Assembly (NCBI RefSeq): GCF_964204645.1
Contig: NC_134036.1
Span: forward strand, 1,738,001-1,802,000
Direction: 5' to 3'
Origin: Tubulanus polymorphus
Lineage: Eukaryota; Nemertea; Palaeonemertea; Tubulaniformes; Tubulanidae
Length of the DNA stretch: 64,000 bases
Shown here piece after piece: positions 13,541 to 25,605 of the stretch. The position numbers and the translations under genes are program-made. Positions within the stretch are counted from its first letter, which is position 1, and every line of letters starts with the position of its first letter. Below the pieces are notes generated by a model. It saw nothing but the letters and a program-made list of their open reading frames with translations. It was not told where the DNA came from and searched no databases.

Positions 13541-14903
13541 ATGCTTCTAGATAATGGGACGAAATATGGTTTAGTGGTTTTAAAAGTTTAAAGAGATAGC
13601 TCTTGGAGGCTAAGGGAATAATTTGGATCTAAGGATCTTCATGTTTTTAAGCGGGCATGTTCCAACGAAGGCTTTGAACTCAATCAGATGATTACCCACG
13701 TTTAATGTCAATGTCAGTGAATTTCAAGGCCGGTTCAAGGCCGACGACTCGAAACATCGTTTAATGTTACAAGCCAAACACCTGACGCTAAATTAATGAA
13801 GCCGATGTTACGGGCTCGTTGCAGTGCACCAAAATATCATATTACATCACCGTACTCAAATACAATACGTTCGTTTACAATGGAAAATATCGATGAAACA
13901 CTCCCAGTCCGTGTCCGTGTTTTAACGATACAATAATACCCCACAACAAGAAAAAAAAAACAACCTGATTGCTGAAGATGACGATTTGGATAAAGTCGAA
14001 ATGAATAATCAATTCAAGGCATAATTTCGGACACCCCCTTCTTCTCAGAGTGAGATTTTATATCTTATCATTACAATATAAAACATTGTAAACTCAGTAT
14101 TTTCATGAATACAATAGGACACAATGTGTTGATGACAACAATATTCTTTTTACAATGTAAGTTAACACATTGTACAGGTTTTAGAGAAATATATATACAG
14201 TAAATAGCTGATAACGACATGCTTATTTTCTCCAATAGCTTCTAAAAATTGAATTTGACTCTTAACCAGAAATGATCATGAAACATGAAACATGAAACAT
14301 TCTTAAAAACAATGATTTTTTCTTTGTACAGTTCTGGAATCCAGATATTGACATAACCATTAACTTATATTAATATTGTTTGCTCTATCCCAAAGTAAAC
14401 CCTGGCAAGTGATTGTGTATAAATTAAACATTCCGATAACGAAAGTGGAAGAATGGCATCTTTCATTGACGTCATAGGGTGATCAATCGCCGTGTCGACG
14501 GTGGTGAGGTGGACGAAAAGAAATACGAAAGTATGAACTTAAAATTGAAAAGAAAATTTCAGAAAACTGAACATGAACCGTTGAATAAATAAATTATCCA
14601 TATTTTGGTTGAAAACCAACGTAATAAAATATATCTGAATTGTATTGCGTGAAATTGACAACAATTATAAGGTGATGGTAAAAAGTGATTGTTAAAATTG
14701 TATCCAAAAACTGAGATTCGACGGAGGGAAATTTAGAGAATTTACGAAAATTATCAATGCTGCGTTCATCATTATCATTAAATGAGATCACAGCGTGAGG
14801 GTCTAAAAGGAATTTGAGAAACAAAATTTCGTTGTCGTTGGTCAGTTTTTGAATGTGCCCAGTTAGAGTATGGATCGATGTTTTCTTGAGATATTTGGCA
14901 GAC

Positions 14904-14956
14904 AATGTTATTCAGAGTTAACGACGAAGATTTAATCGTTATCTCTGAATAACATT
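14904..14956. repeat. Inverted repeat (hairpin)
   Basis: AATGTTATTCAGAG-TAAC at 14904-14922 is repeated as its reverse complement at 14938-14956 with one mismatch and a 15-nt loop. It is intronic and non-coding. Confidence 0.75.
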
Positions 14957-16997
14957 AACTGGCCTTGATTAATCACAAAATGTCATCATTAAAAAAAATG
15001 ATCCATACAAAACATAATAGGTTGTGGTTAGAAACTACGGTGCAGAACGTTGGACATAAATATAAAATATGTTGTTAATAATCATAATAATAATAATGAT
15101 CATAATAATCATTATTATTATCATCGTGATAGTATTTGAGATAAAATGAAATAATCTCGATAATTATCGACCAGAAAATCGATAATATTCAAATTGACAT
15201 AGAAAATATCATCAATTAATCATCAAGGATAATAATTGATGATATTTATAAATATATATATAATATATATTTATATATTTAACATATGAGTATAAAAACA
15301 TCAATGTACCTGTGATAGACTGTTGCTAGGGTGCCACACCTATCAACGGAAAACAAGTTGTCATAGCAACAGTGTTAAAAGAGCGCAACACAATAACGGC
15401 ATGAACGATTTGTAAAAAAGAAATCAATAAAAAACGTAATGAAAAAATTCGTCGGAAGGTGGCGCTGTAGGTGGGTGCGATGACACGTGGTCTCCATGGC
15501 GACGGGTGTTCATTGTTGTTGTTGTTGTTATTAGTAATAAGGAAGAGGTGAGGAGAGCCCGAATAATCGTGATACTTGTGTGATTGGATGATGTTAGGTG
15601 AATTTAATCGACAGTGATTCGTACTTGCGGTGACCAAAAATGGTTGATTAAAGGATAATCCGCACTAATCCATCCCTTAATCCCTCATACAGTTACCAAA
15701 CAGTTCCCATAATCGCAAAAAAACAACGGGTCATCATCATACTGACCACGACTTTTATTCCACTGAACGGAGCAAAAGGCAGGGGACGACTGATTTATCA
15801 ATATCGACTATAGAGGGCGTTGTATATCGAAATGACGACGAGCCACAAAAACAAAAGCTGAGCAGCTTAATAATTATAAGGATACACGCGTGGCATTGAA
15901 TGGGAGGAGTATAAAAAAGAAGACAAAACAATTTAGGAATAATATCGCCATCTCTGTGTCATAACAAAGACCATAATAAAACCATAATTTTTTTGAAATA
16001 ACAAATATTCGGTTGTCAAATGCTTGGCTTATGTTGAATTTCCATTATCAAACTAACATAGGTCTAGGCTATTGAAAGAATACCAAAATCGGGCCTAGTA
16101 GGTTTTTGAACTATGGACAAGGTTTATATTGTAATTATTTGCGACAGTACAGGGCAGCAAGAATGTAATATTTCTCAACAGATTAGTCTAGGAATCACGT
16201 CAACAAAATAATTAAACACACTTTGGACGAAATAAAGCGCAAGAACTTTCTGGGTTAAAGGTGTATATATGATAATATTCGTAGCGAACGAAAAATACTC
16301 TACGAGAATATCATAAAACTCAATATGAATGACTGACACTCAAGCAATACGATAACGAGGAGATAAAAAATGAGCATTGGCCAGATGATGATAAGCGGTT
16401 ATCATTGCGAAAAAGGTTTCATAAATGCCACCGCTGAAATTGTAGGGAACCGTATATCTAAAAAAATGACTTAATTGGGGAAAAGGTTTCGTTCGTACGT
16501 ATTAGAAACAAACAAATGAATAAAAAGTGCATTTTCACAATGCATTTTCAAATGAAAACGAAAGCCTTTCGATTCGTTATGAGATTCTAAATCAGGCAAC
16601 CGAAACCTTTTTCGACTTTTAACGATAGGGCGCTTTACAGGGCTGATATGTCTTAGCAAGTGATCCAGCAGGATTTAATATAACGAATGAACTTTCCTAG
16701 ACTTTGATATAGCGACATTCGGTAAAGTCTATTGTTGCGATGAATCAGTGACGTTATCGTCACCATCTAAAAAGCGGCAATGATACGACTTATGGAATGA
16801 ATTTCGAAAAATCTGACATTGACCAACCAACCAAGACGACTACTTTTGAGGAATTAGAACAAAGAAACGACACGCCCAGTCGAGACAGAAAATAAAGGCT
16901 ACTACGTACTTATAAACATGCAACACTGCATAAACTGGGCGTGTCTCTTTCCGTTTATGCAAATGAGTTTATGATTGACGTATCAATATTATCTTAC

Positions 16998-17072
16998 ATT
17001 CATATTGGATATATTGGCCATGCCCTTCTTGTCTATAGTGGGCCATGCTGCTGAACCGTCCGCTAACATGAA
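16998..17072 (-). CDS. cpo: Probable cassette exon in the linker between RRM1 and RRM2
   Basis: This 75-nt candidate exon lies between acceptor TAATTTCAG and donor GTAAGAT. It is phase 0 at both ends, so it can be added or skipped between 18513-18661 and 12580-12878 without changing frame. In that frame it is fully open and encodes FMLADGSAAWPTIDKKGMAN plus ISNMN, a mixed-composition peptide unlike the surrounding simple sequence. One other frame is also open (beginning HVSGRFSS), and phase favours the first. I do not recognise the peptide from a specific homolog, so this is a prediction from splice signals and phase. Confidence 0.6.
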
Positions 17073-18512
17073 CTGAAATTATACCAAAGAACACCAAAAC
17101 AATGATGAGGATATTGAAAAATGAGGTGAATGTGAATTAGGCTTGCTTGGCCTTGGACGAGCAACCTTCACAAGTGATCGTACACTTGACCTCGCTTAAG
17201 CCGTCTGATCTATCGTTCAATGTTGATGAGTTATCATCCAAATACAGATTACTTCGATAATGTGACGATTTATCAAAATGACGACATACGCTTAGTAAAT
17301 TGAATACAGAGATGACTTCAGCGATGTAATGACTCAAGCGAGGACAATTGTAGCACATATAGCATAACGCCCGTTCTGTTGTTTAAGTTATCAGAAGTTT
17401 CTTCTTATTTTCTTATAAGGCCTAATTAGCTATATAGTGTATATATTGCTATCTTGCTATCTTGACAACATTTACAACTCTCTTGACAAATATCAACTTG
17501 ACTTCTGATAACTTAAAATGTTGCGCCCAGTTCCACAACACATATAATTTGACATAGGGAATGAGGGATGAACAGATTTCAGAGATTCGTGTTGTGGAAT
17601 TGGGTCGCAGGTGATACATCTCAACAAAAGCAATTTAAAGAACAAGCTACAAGCATTAGTCTTTAGGCTCGCTGTGTACGATTTCAACTTCAAATGAACA
17701 CACGATCAAAGGTTTTTTTAGTTACTCTAAAAGAATTAAGTTATAGGCTAAGAATATCATCTAAGGTATGTAAGAGTGCCCAAGAATAGGACTTCAGTCG
17801 TGCTTAATGTATACTACGTAACTATTGGTAAGGCTTAAAGAAACATATACACTCTTGCCATGGATGGAAATAATCAATGATGGAATGGTCTACATCCATA
17901 TCCCAATCCCAATAAATTGAATGGCTATTTTCCTTAAATGTTCCCTTTTACTTGAAAGCTTGAAGCCCCACCACAATAATTTGCTAAGGTGTTCGTTCTT
18001 GTACATGCAGCGAGTGCCAACTAATACGTTGAAATGAATGATCGTACACTGAACAGAGACAGAGAAGTCAAAAGAAGATCAAGATCTCTTTTCGTTCGAG
18101 CTCGACCGCGATGAACCAAATGTGCATAAGCATGAATGGTGTGAAGTACGTATCTTCAACAGCCCAGAAAGTTCAGCACTTTTCGAGGAACACGGGCCGT
18201 GTGTTCAGCTTCTTTCAAGAAGCATAAGGGATAGAAAGAAAACCATAAACTTGGGGGCCATGTGTTCATTTCTTGTAACCACGAGTATAAGCATGGATTA
18301 TGGATGCCTCCCAGAACAAGTGATGTTTGTGTCTCGAGTCTGGTAACGATGACCAACCCAGAACAGCTGCCTCCCAGGGACTATGGACACCTAAACACTG
18401 AAGACAGTAGATTGTCCAGGTTTCATTACTTCAGATATCGATAACGCGAATAATAACTAATAATGGGAAAAGAGATAATAAAAAAGATAACGTTGTGTCA
18501 GTGATAACTTAC
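17073..18512 (-). other. Intron upstream of the cassette exon; nothing recognised
   Basis: 1440 bp of mostly unique sequence. Short local duplications are visible (GTTATCAGAAGT near 17389 and its complement ACTTCTGATAAC near 17501). No tandem array and no convincing exon. Confidence 0.6.
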
Positions 18513-18661
18513 CCTCATTGTCGGTACCTGTGTTAATGCAGGATGCTGTATTAAAGCTGGATGGTGTAATGTGGCAGGAGATAAATCTGCATATGCTGCT
18601 AACGCCGGATGATGCGCCCAGGCTTCTGGTGTACCGGGGAAAAATGCCGCGCCAAGATCTT
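18513..18661 (-). CDS. cpo: cpo/RBPMS-like gene, conserved FFPG/HHPAL linker exon
   Basis: This 149-nt exon has acceptor GTATTGTAG and donor GTAAGT. It enters in phase 1, its first AA completing a Gln codon, and leaves in phase 0. It encodes DLGAAFFPGTPEAWAHHPAL, then AAYADLSPATLHHPALIQHP and ALTQVPTMR. The FFPG-PE-W-HHP-A core matches the couch potato linker after RRM1, and in vertebrate RBPMS the same place reads YPSSPEVWAPYP. It is probably a flexible linker or interaction segment of unproven function. A second possible donor, CAG|GTACCG, lies inside the exon and would drop five residues (VPTMR) while keeping phase 0. Confidence 0.94.
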
Positions 18662-20330
18662 CTACAATACAGAGACAATAGAACAGGGTATAATCAAGGT
18701 TACAATGTCTCCTCTTCAGCGCCACCTAACACCTTAAACATAAACAACTATTGCTATTGACCATTGCTGTTTTGGGAGGTTTGTAAAGCTGGGATGTTTT
18801 TTATTGCAGCCATTTCCAGTTTGAGTGTGTAGGTGTTTTTGTGGATGTGTGCGTATACAAAGTGCTTGAGTACCTCGATAAGAGGAACCAACAAAACTAC
18901 GAATTACGCCCTATCATTTGTAACTTCACCAGTTGAGTATGAAAGATGTTTCGTACGAAAGATTTCTTTTCTACGTAGAGAAAGACAGATGACCGAGCAT
19001 TGCGGATGTCTTGCAAGTATTTCTTGCCAGTGGAAAAATAGAGGGAATACAGAAGCCACCGAGAAAGGATTTGAACGAAGAAGAGCAAAGGAAAGAAAGG
19101 GGAAAAAGGATAAAAGCGAGATTCACAAAGACGAAAGGTTCCTGTTAAAGCTCCCTCTAAATCCAGTACTCGACGTCGATAAAAAAGTTACTGTTACTTA
19201 CTACTAACAATTCGGTTTAGATGTGAAAAAGCTTTTTGTGTAAATGTTGGTCAAAACGTCCTTTGTGGCTGTTTCAGTTTCTTTTAACGATTGCACAAGT
19301 TTCTTATTTACAGCATTTTCCAGATTCGGCAAGTAACGGAAAATTCAGGGAAAATTCAGCTTCCTAAACGCAGATCTCTGCGGTTATTTAAACCTAAAGG
19401 TCCGTTCCAACTTCAGATTTCGGGTATACGGTATTTTCGTGATAAATGCCCGTTATTTGAGGGATACCGATGGATTCATCACATCTTGTTTTTTTTGGTT
19501 CATAGTCTACTCTCCATCTTCCATCTTGTGAGCATAGCTGACATTTGCACGGTCAAGTGACCACCGAATGAGACGAATTGGTCCTCCAGTCTTTGGCGAA
19601 TGAGGTAATGCCTCCCCATTTGACTTTGATTACGCTTTCCAATGAATCTATGTAATCCCAATCTAAGTTAATTTCCATCACCCACCACCTTATAGAAAAA
19701 ACTGATCCATTCTTCATATTCAATAAATCAATTATATTTTCTTCCAATATAACTATGTACACATAAGTAAACAGACAAAAGTAGCCTACACAAATTGTGA
19801 TATGCCAAAGTGATCGAATAAATTGTCATGGATATAAACTACCACCGTTCATCATCTCACGTATCAGCAGTATTTGCCAAAGTATTTACAACGGTTTCTT
19901 GTCTTGCTAAAATTTGAAATAAAATTTTCCTACCATCCCCGAAAATTTTAGGTCTAAAAATTGTGGAAAAAAAACGCTCGGACGAAAGTCCGATCGTCCA
20001 AAAATAAATAAGGAAGTGGCCATAACTAAAAAGAGCATGCCCGACCAGCTCAACAGTAGGATCAGGCAAATAGGCAAAACTATGAAAAGAGGGTCCATAA
20101 CACACTGAATCTGTGAGAGACATAGTCTGTTATGGGCGTGAGTGTATGTGAGCTCAAAATTATGATTTGATAAGTGGCATCAGTCCCCGAACTCCAATAT
20201 TGAAGCTTCTTTTTCAAATCTCGATTTAGATCCCCAGAGAAAAGAAATGCAATATTGTAGCGACCTCTCGTTGCTCTAGAGAACGTGTGCGATTGTCATT
20301 GTTGTTTAAAATATTGTTCGTATTGTTGCA

Positions 20331-20425
20331 GTGTTGTTGCCGTGGGTGCGCACTGGTTGTTGTTGCCCAGTGTGTTGATTGTCGTGGTGTGCGCTAGTCT
20401 TTGCCACGGGTGACTGACGGTGTGC
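20331..20425 (-). promoter_or_regulatory. CAC-rich intronic cluster (candidate RBPMS/MEC-8 binding region)
   Basis: On the sense strand this 95-nt stretch has 11 CAC triplets, several in the form GCAC or CACAC, where about 1.5 would be expected at equal base frequencies. RBPMS binds paired CAC motifs and MEC-8 binds GCAC motifs, so this intron may be bound by the gene's own product. Binding is inferred, not shown. Confidence 0.35.
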
Positions 20426-20917
20426 TTCAAGTGAATGGGTTATATTTTCGTTTGAGCCCGGTGTTCATCACGGCTGTGTTGGGAGCTCCCGCGTCCCAGA
20501 AACGTAACAGATCATCCCAGGTAACATCTGCGTGGATATAAACATCATAATCTGACATTGGATTTCGATTCAAGTTACTGAAACGGACAGGTATATTGTG
20601 CAGTGTACTGATACTGTCCTAGTCCAGGTATTTTGGATGGAATGGCACAGGAAAGGAACACTGCATAAGCCAGGTATGCCGTATCAACTATGCAAGATAC
20701 ATTTTCGGTATACTGTAATGCATTGAACCTTGACATATGTTGACAAGGCATTCGATGCCTTAATAATTACATTATTGATAGTATATTGTGTGCGGCTTGC
20801 TGATATTCATAATACAGAAAAACTGGTATTAGAAAAAGGTTTCTGGTACTGAAACAGCTTGAGATGGATCTTCAGATTAAACAAGGTCCGGACACCTACC
20901 TACCTTCCTTTCTCCTC

Positions 20918-21188
20918 CGGGAAACCGCAGTTGGGCTTTTCTTTTCGTTGGACCTGTTCAATAACTTTGTTCCAAGATCCATCCCTTTAACTATTTGCAC
21001 AAGTGGGACAGGGATAATTTTAACTGTGGCACGGGTAATCGATGGACAGTGAAGGGAAACAACAATCGGATTTTTCTCTTCGTTGGACCTGTTGCTTTCT
21101 AGAAATCCGAAATCTACGCTTCAACAAGTTCGATAACTTTGACGTTAAGCGGGACAGGGATAGCTTGGACGTGGTACACGTAATCGAT
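20918..21188. repeat. Two-unit diverged direct duplication
   Basis: Two diverged copies of roughly 130-150 bp lie just 3' of the RRM1-end exon. Shared landmarks are CTTCGTTGGACCTGTT-like segments near 20944 and 21080, GGGACAGGGATA near 21005 and 21151, and GTAATCGATG near 21033 and 21180. It is intronic, with no coding signal. Confidence 0.6.
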
Positions 21189-21221
21189 GTTACTAACTCT
21201 CATGAATTGATGAATACTTAC

Positions 21222-21363
21222 GGCCGGCTAATGGATGTGGAATTAAAGTTGGATGGGTAGCGGCTGGTTGTGGAGATTGTTGTTTCGGTTTCGTTACTTT
21301 GGTATTGCTCTTGGCGAATTCTAAACGTAACGTTTGTGGCAGGTCCGGGTCAAATCGAACGCC
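21222..21363 (-). CDS. cpo: cpo/RBPMS-like gene, RRM1 end and start of linker
   Basis: This 142-nt exon enters in phase 0 and leaves one base over (phase 1). It has acceptor TATTTTCAG and donor GTAAGT. It encodes GVRFDPDLPQTLRLEFAKSN, the final loop and beta4 of RRM1, which is the strongest signature of the RBPMS/couch potato/MEC-8 family. It continues with TKVTKPKQQSP and a Pro/His-rich linker ending HPLAG. The leftover C pairs with AA of the next exon to make Gln. Reading on into the intron would add eight residues (RKYSSIHES after the Gly) and then stop, so intron retention would give a protein with RRM1 only. Confidence 0.96.
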
Positions 21364-22365
21364 CTGAAAATATAAAAAGACACAAAAACATGAATTCCTG
21401 AAAAAACAAGTCAACATTGGATATGAAGAACAATCGAAGAAGAAACCCATCCTAAGAAGTAAAACTGTGATGTTGTTGATGATTTTGAAAATTAATCTGG
21501 CATTGATTGGTGCATTTGAGTCGTTTTAGTTTCTAATTCCAACTTTTTCAATTAGTCTGGCATCTTCATGGGATATTTTACGAAATATTTTGATTGAAAA
21601 TTTCCTCATCGTGTAAGGTCCAACATTTGACGTGGACAAGTCGTGATGACACCAACAAGAACAACCCAGCATTGAGTGGCATCTGATGAAGGCTTAGTAA
21701 CTACAAAGCAATATCTACATTGCTCAGGGCCCAATGTATGAAAAGCTTCAAGCTTAAAGTAGTCAAGTTTGAATATTTGCCCTCGTTGAAAACGATAGGT
21801 AATCAATAGCAACTGAATGAAAATATCTCAGTTTAACTTTTTCGTGAAACTGGACTCAGGAAAACTTGGGTAATCTCTACAGCTCTTCTTTCTTGCGGGT
21901 TTCACTAAGTGGTTGACACATGCCGCAGTGTAAATAGCAACAAGTAGGGATGAGTACTGAAGTGTTATTCGATTAGGATAACTGAGCTGAGATTGCCGAA
22001 ACTAATCTACCCAGTCGACACCTGCGTCCCGAGGCAAAATAATCAACTTGGTCGACCGTAGCGTTCTCGTTACCAGAGCGATAATTAACGTTCAGACGTT
22101 TTAACTTCATCAAAGGGAATATTGTCTAACCGTTAATAGTTCGTCGTCAGGCAACCGACTCCATTCTCAACGGGGTAATGAAAAAACCGAGCGCGGAAAT
22201 AGCGATAGAAATATATGGGGCCGACGACGAACGCGCGGAGAAGAAAATAGGATCGTACGTGACGTGTTAATCTGATTTGCATTTTAAAGAAGTTTCGACG
22301 TTTTCTGGGGAGCGCTTTATCATTAGAAACATTAGCTCTGTGGTATTCGATCCTGTGGGCGTCAT

Positions 22366-22477
22366 CTTCAACATGCTTGTACTGTGAAATGTCTAATGTC
22401 TGGTGTTTGTGGTTCATGTTCAATTAAAAATGTCCCAAGTGAAGCACTGGATACGTTTAAAGTGCGGATGATCATAA
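22366..22477. repeat. Solitary diverged copy of the 109-bp repeat
   Basis: It contains 'gaaatgtctaatgtctggtgtttgtggttcat' and 'aagcactgga' words matching the 109-bp unit of the arrays at 34170, 42045 and 42772. It lies in the small intron 21364-22630, which otherwise shows nothing notable. Confidence 0.75.
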
Positions 22478-22630
22478 ATTTGAAGAATGGTTATGAATTA
22501 TCGAACTTCTGCGTTGGTCGGTCATTGCGACTGAAAAAGTGATGCGCCTTCTTCTTCTTATTGGCTTTTTGAATGCTGAACCTCCATCAGATTACTGACC
22601 CATGTAACACTACCCAGTTCTATGGCTTAC

Positions 22631-22693
22631 CTGTAAATCTTGTTTGGCAGACTCAGCTGCTACACGTGAACTGAACGTCACGAACCCAACAGG
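22631..22693 (-). CDS. cpo: cpo/RBPMS-like gene, RRM1 RNP1 exon
   Basis: This 63-nt exon (21 codons, phase 0-0) has acceptor CAATTTCAG and donor GTAAGC. It encodes PVGFVTFSSRVAAESAKQDL plus Q. PVGFVTF is the RNP1-type beta3 strand; in this family the usual aromatic-rich RNP1 octamer is reduced to VGFVTF. RVAAESAKQDL is helix alpha2. The exon is nearly identical to the matching part of couch potato, where GFVTF is followed by an A-EAAKQDLQGVRFDP run, and it joins directly to GVRFDP of the next exon. Confidence 0.97.
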
Positions 22694-25551
22694 CTGAAAT
22701 TGAGAAATAGATTTCGTTAAATTACATTCACAAAAAGAAATCATTTTCAGAATTATTTTCAAAACTTTTGTAATGATTATAAATTGAATAGTAGCGAGAA
22801 ATGAAGCCCCACCCCTTAAGAGATCTGTCAATCATCTTTTCTTCGAGTATTGATTTTAGATAAATTTGAATATTCAAAATAAGATTTAGTTTTTTAAAAT
22901 CTGAACTTCAGTAAGATATTAATAAGAAATTGCTGCCATCTGCCGAAGAATAATCGAACTACCAACTTGTCGTTATCTGGTTGTTGATTTCTATCGACAG
23001 ATGGCAGCACTAGTCGTTTCGTGAAGGAATTCAGTGATGTGACTGAGGTGAACAAATGACGCGTGAAGGAACGCACACGTTATCTTGGGTTCATTTATTT
23101 CGCTGCGAAGTCCATCAGATGGCTGACATTTTTGTTGGACCATCTTCTCTAAATTTTGGAGGGTATTCGAAATTCATGAAGTCAATTGGTGGTGAAATTC
23201 ACTAGCTTTTTACTTTTGGTTCTAAGATCGAACGTTCAAATTATTTCGATTATCGATAAGAATAAAATTGAAGGTAGTTTGGAAATTGGGAGGTATAGGT
23301 AACGCGGACAACTATTTCATCTGTGAAGTAAATTCGGGGAGCACGACGATAAAATTTAGCGAAAGAAGCGGAAATTACATTTATTTGAAAAAAAAAATAT
23401 ATATATATATATACTGCTATATTGAAAATGTGTGGGAAAACCATGCACAACACAAACACATACGTCACACGTAAGCATGCAATTGAGGAAACAATGGATT
23501 TTAATACTACCCGTTCACTGCGGACTGCACTTAATCTCGACATTAATAACTTACTTAAAAACTCAATCAGCATTCCAGATTAAAATCAATTTTGATTAAT
23601 TCAGTTTTTTTTCTATAGTCGAGATTATGATAGAGTCAATGGCTTTTCCGACTCCAGCATATATCTGGCTTGTTGACAACACAATGATGGTTTATTTTGA
23701 CTCGTGGTGGTAGATTTCATTCCTTTTTTGTTGAACGTTTTTTCAAACAACAAATCTTAATGGGTTCGAGAATAGAACACTGATCTGTAACGGAGTCATT
23801 CTTACTAAAAGAAAGGTTACCCATTCCGACGCTTTCCATTAAATCGAGTCACGGGAACTCAAGCAACTCGTGGCGAATTTCATCTTTTTTAAGAACGTTT
23901 TTAAGACCGTTTTTTGAAAAATAAATCCTAACCAAGTCGAACATGGAACGAATGTCGATAACAAAAGGTAACCCTCCCCTTCCATGGGTTTATCTGAACT
24001 CGAGAGCAAGAGCATCAACCTATCCTTCACAATTCGATTTCCGATCACTGAGAATAAACTCGGTGTATAAATATCGAAGATTCTTCTCGCTCCAATGGAA
24101 AATAATGGGATTTTATATTCGATGACGTCGTCGCTATTGGCGACACACGAAAGGAGAGGCTCGTTTATCTAATACACACGACCACACCCAAAAATATACC
24201 GTTAACTAGATTCAGCATTAGATACTCAGCACGTGTATATAATAATTTTCCAGTATAGAATTACGTAATTCAGGAGTTCATCAATATCAACTGAATAAAC
24301 GTGTAAAAGTTTGTATTGATTTTTAATTTAAATTCTAATTTAACTAAATATCTTTTATGAAACCGTATTAATAATCATTTTCCAGTATAAGTTAATGATT
24401 ATGGTTATGGTCAAAGGATTTATCAATTTGTATTAATTTTTTAATCAATATTAACGTTTGATATAGATGGTGATATAGGTGATATGTTATTGATGGTAAG
24501 AATTTATACCAAAAAAAAATTACTCATTTAAATAGCGATTTTTTCATCATAATTCATTACTATAAAACAGTTACTAATAATGATATTATGATATTTTAGA
24601 ATTTATTAATAAGATTGTCTATTCTGCAGATGGAATTCTTGATATATACAATATCAGTAAAAAATAAAATGATAAAATGATAATAAATCATAGGCAGATA
24701 GATAATTCTGTACGAATTTTCAATTGTATCCAAATCCACAAAAGTTGGTGTTTCTAGTAGGTTTACAACTAAGACATAACCAAGAAAAGCATAGTTTTTT
24801 CATCGATTTTCAACCAATCGATGGAAGGAGAGATGAAATTGGAAGATGAATACAGAAAGCATAGATTTTACCACGAGCAGTTTGTAGAAACCCAAGTTGA
24901 CATCGATAAGGAGCTTCAAGAGACTAACTAAGATTTGGATCTACAGAAGATTCGGCCACAGAAAGCATAGATTTTTTAAGAGCAGTTAAAATGGCTGCAG
25001 TATCTGATATTTCACACGAACATGATTATATGATATATCTAAGCGAAAGGAAGTCTATTTTTTTTAAATTTCGATTAAGATGGGACAAAATGCCTGAACT
25101 AACAACACAAATTTCTAGAAATACAATTTTCATTCCACTACAAATTAAATTTAGGATACCAGAAAAAAAAGGAAATTGGAATATGTAAATTGAGTATACA
25201 ACGTAACGTCTAGTTTTACGAAAATAATGATAGAACTGACTGCATGACAAATTTAGACATTCATAGAGGCACATACGAAACGGGACGTAACCAGTCTCAT
25301 ATAGATGCAGGGAATTACGAATAGTAGCGGGAACCAGTCCATATATACGGGAGTGTATACATTGTATGATTTGCATTCCTTACACCAGAGGGCGGGAGTT
25401 CACGGGATAATTCATTTTATTGATATGCATTCCTAACACCAGATAGCGGGATTCTAACGATGAAGATAGAGACCAGGCGGTGGCGCCCCTAACGGCTCCA
25501 CTTGACCTTGAAACAGACGTAAGTTGGATACGGCGGCCTACGGTTACTTAC
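22694..25551 (-). other. Intron between alternative RRM1 exon 1 and the RNP1 exon
   Basis: Intron of 2858 bp, AT-rich, with an inverted pair of TGCTGCCATCTG (22931-22942) and CAGATGGCAGCA (22998-23009) near its 3' end, and an (AT)n tract at about 23397-23413. Two CTCF-like words, CACCAGAGGGCGG (about 25384) and ACCAGATAGCGGG (about 25437), lie near the alternative exon. No additional exon seen. Confidence 0.6.
25382..25450 (+). promoter_or_regulatory. Two CTCF-like motifs, forward orientation
   Basis: ACACCAGAGGGCGGG at 25382-25396 fits the CTCF core (CCASYAGRKGGC). A weaker relative, CACCAGATAGCGGGA, lies at about 25436-25450. They sit 3' of the alternative RRM1 exon pair in transcription terms and face the motifs at 26347-26713. 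Motif match only. Confidence 0.35.
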
Positions 25552-25605
25552 CGACGTGCTTTTGCCGTTTTTGCCCGTTACTTTGAGAAGTGAACCTTCG
25601 TAGCC
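25552..25605 (-). CDS. cpo: cpo/RBPMS-like gene, alternative RRM1 exon version 1
   Basis: This 54-nt exon (18 codons, phase 0-0) lies between acceptor TTTTTTCAG and donor GTAAGT. It encodes GYEGSLLKVTGKNGKSTS, very close to the couch potato and MEC-8 sequence at this place (GYEGSLLKVT-K-NGK). It is likely the ancestral or default version. It supplies strand beta2 and the following basic loop of RRM1, next to the RNA-binding face. A homologous exon of identical length and phase lies 666 nt upstream in the direction of transcription (26272-26325). Skipping both would keep the frame but remove beta2. Confidence 0.94.

Larger units (their letters stand above)
12879..16997 (-). other. Intron between the cassette exon and the RRM2 start
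   Basis: Intron of 4119 bp. It holds the 183-bp duplication (13095-13540), the hairpin (14904-14956) and a very AT-rich block at about 15060-15290 ending in an (AT)n-type palindrome. Elsewhere it appears unique, and I see no further exon. Confidence 0.65.
18662..21221 (-). other. Intron between the RRM1 end and the linker exon
   Basis: Intron of 2560 bp. It contains the CAC-rich cluster (20331-20425), an open segment preceded by TTTCAG (20427-20577) and a diverged duplication (20918-21188). The segment 19280-19560 is open on the plus strand for 89 codons but has no recognisable domain. Confidence 0.6.

Noticed and set aside
19291-19560. 89-codon plus-strand open frame in the intron
   Set aside because: No recognisable domain, no splice context, and inside an intron of the opposite-strand gene. 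Frames of this length are expected by chance here.
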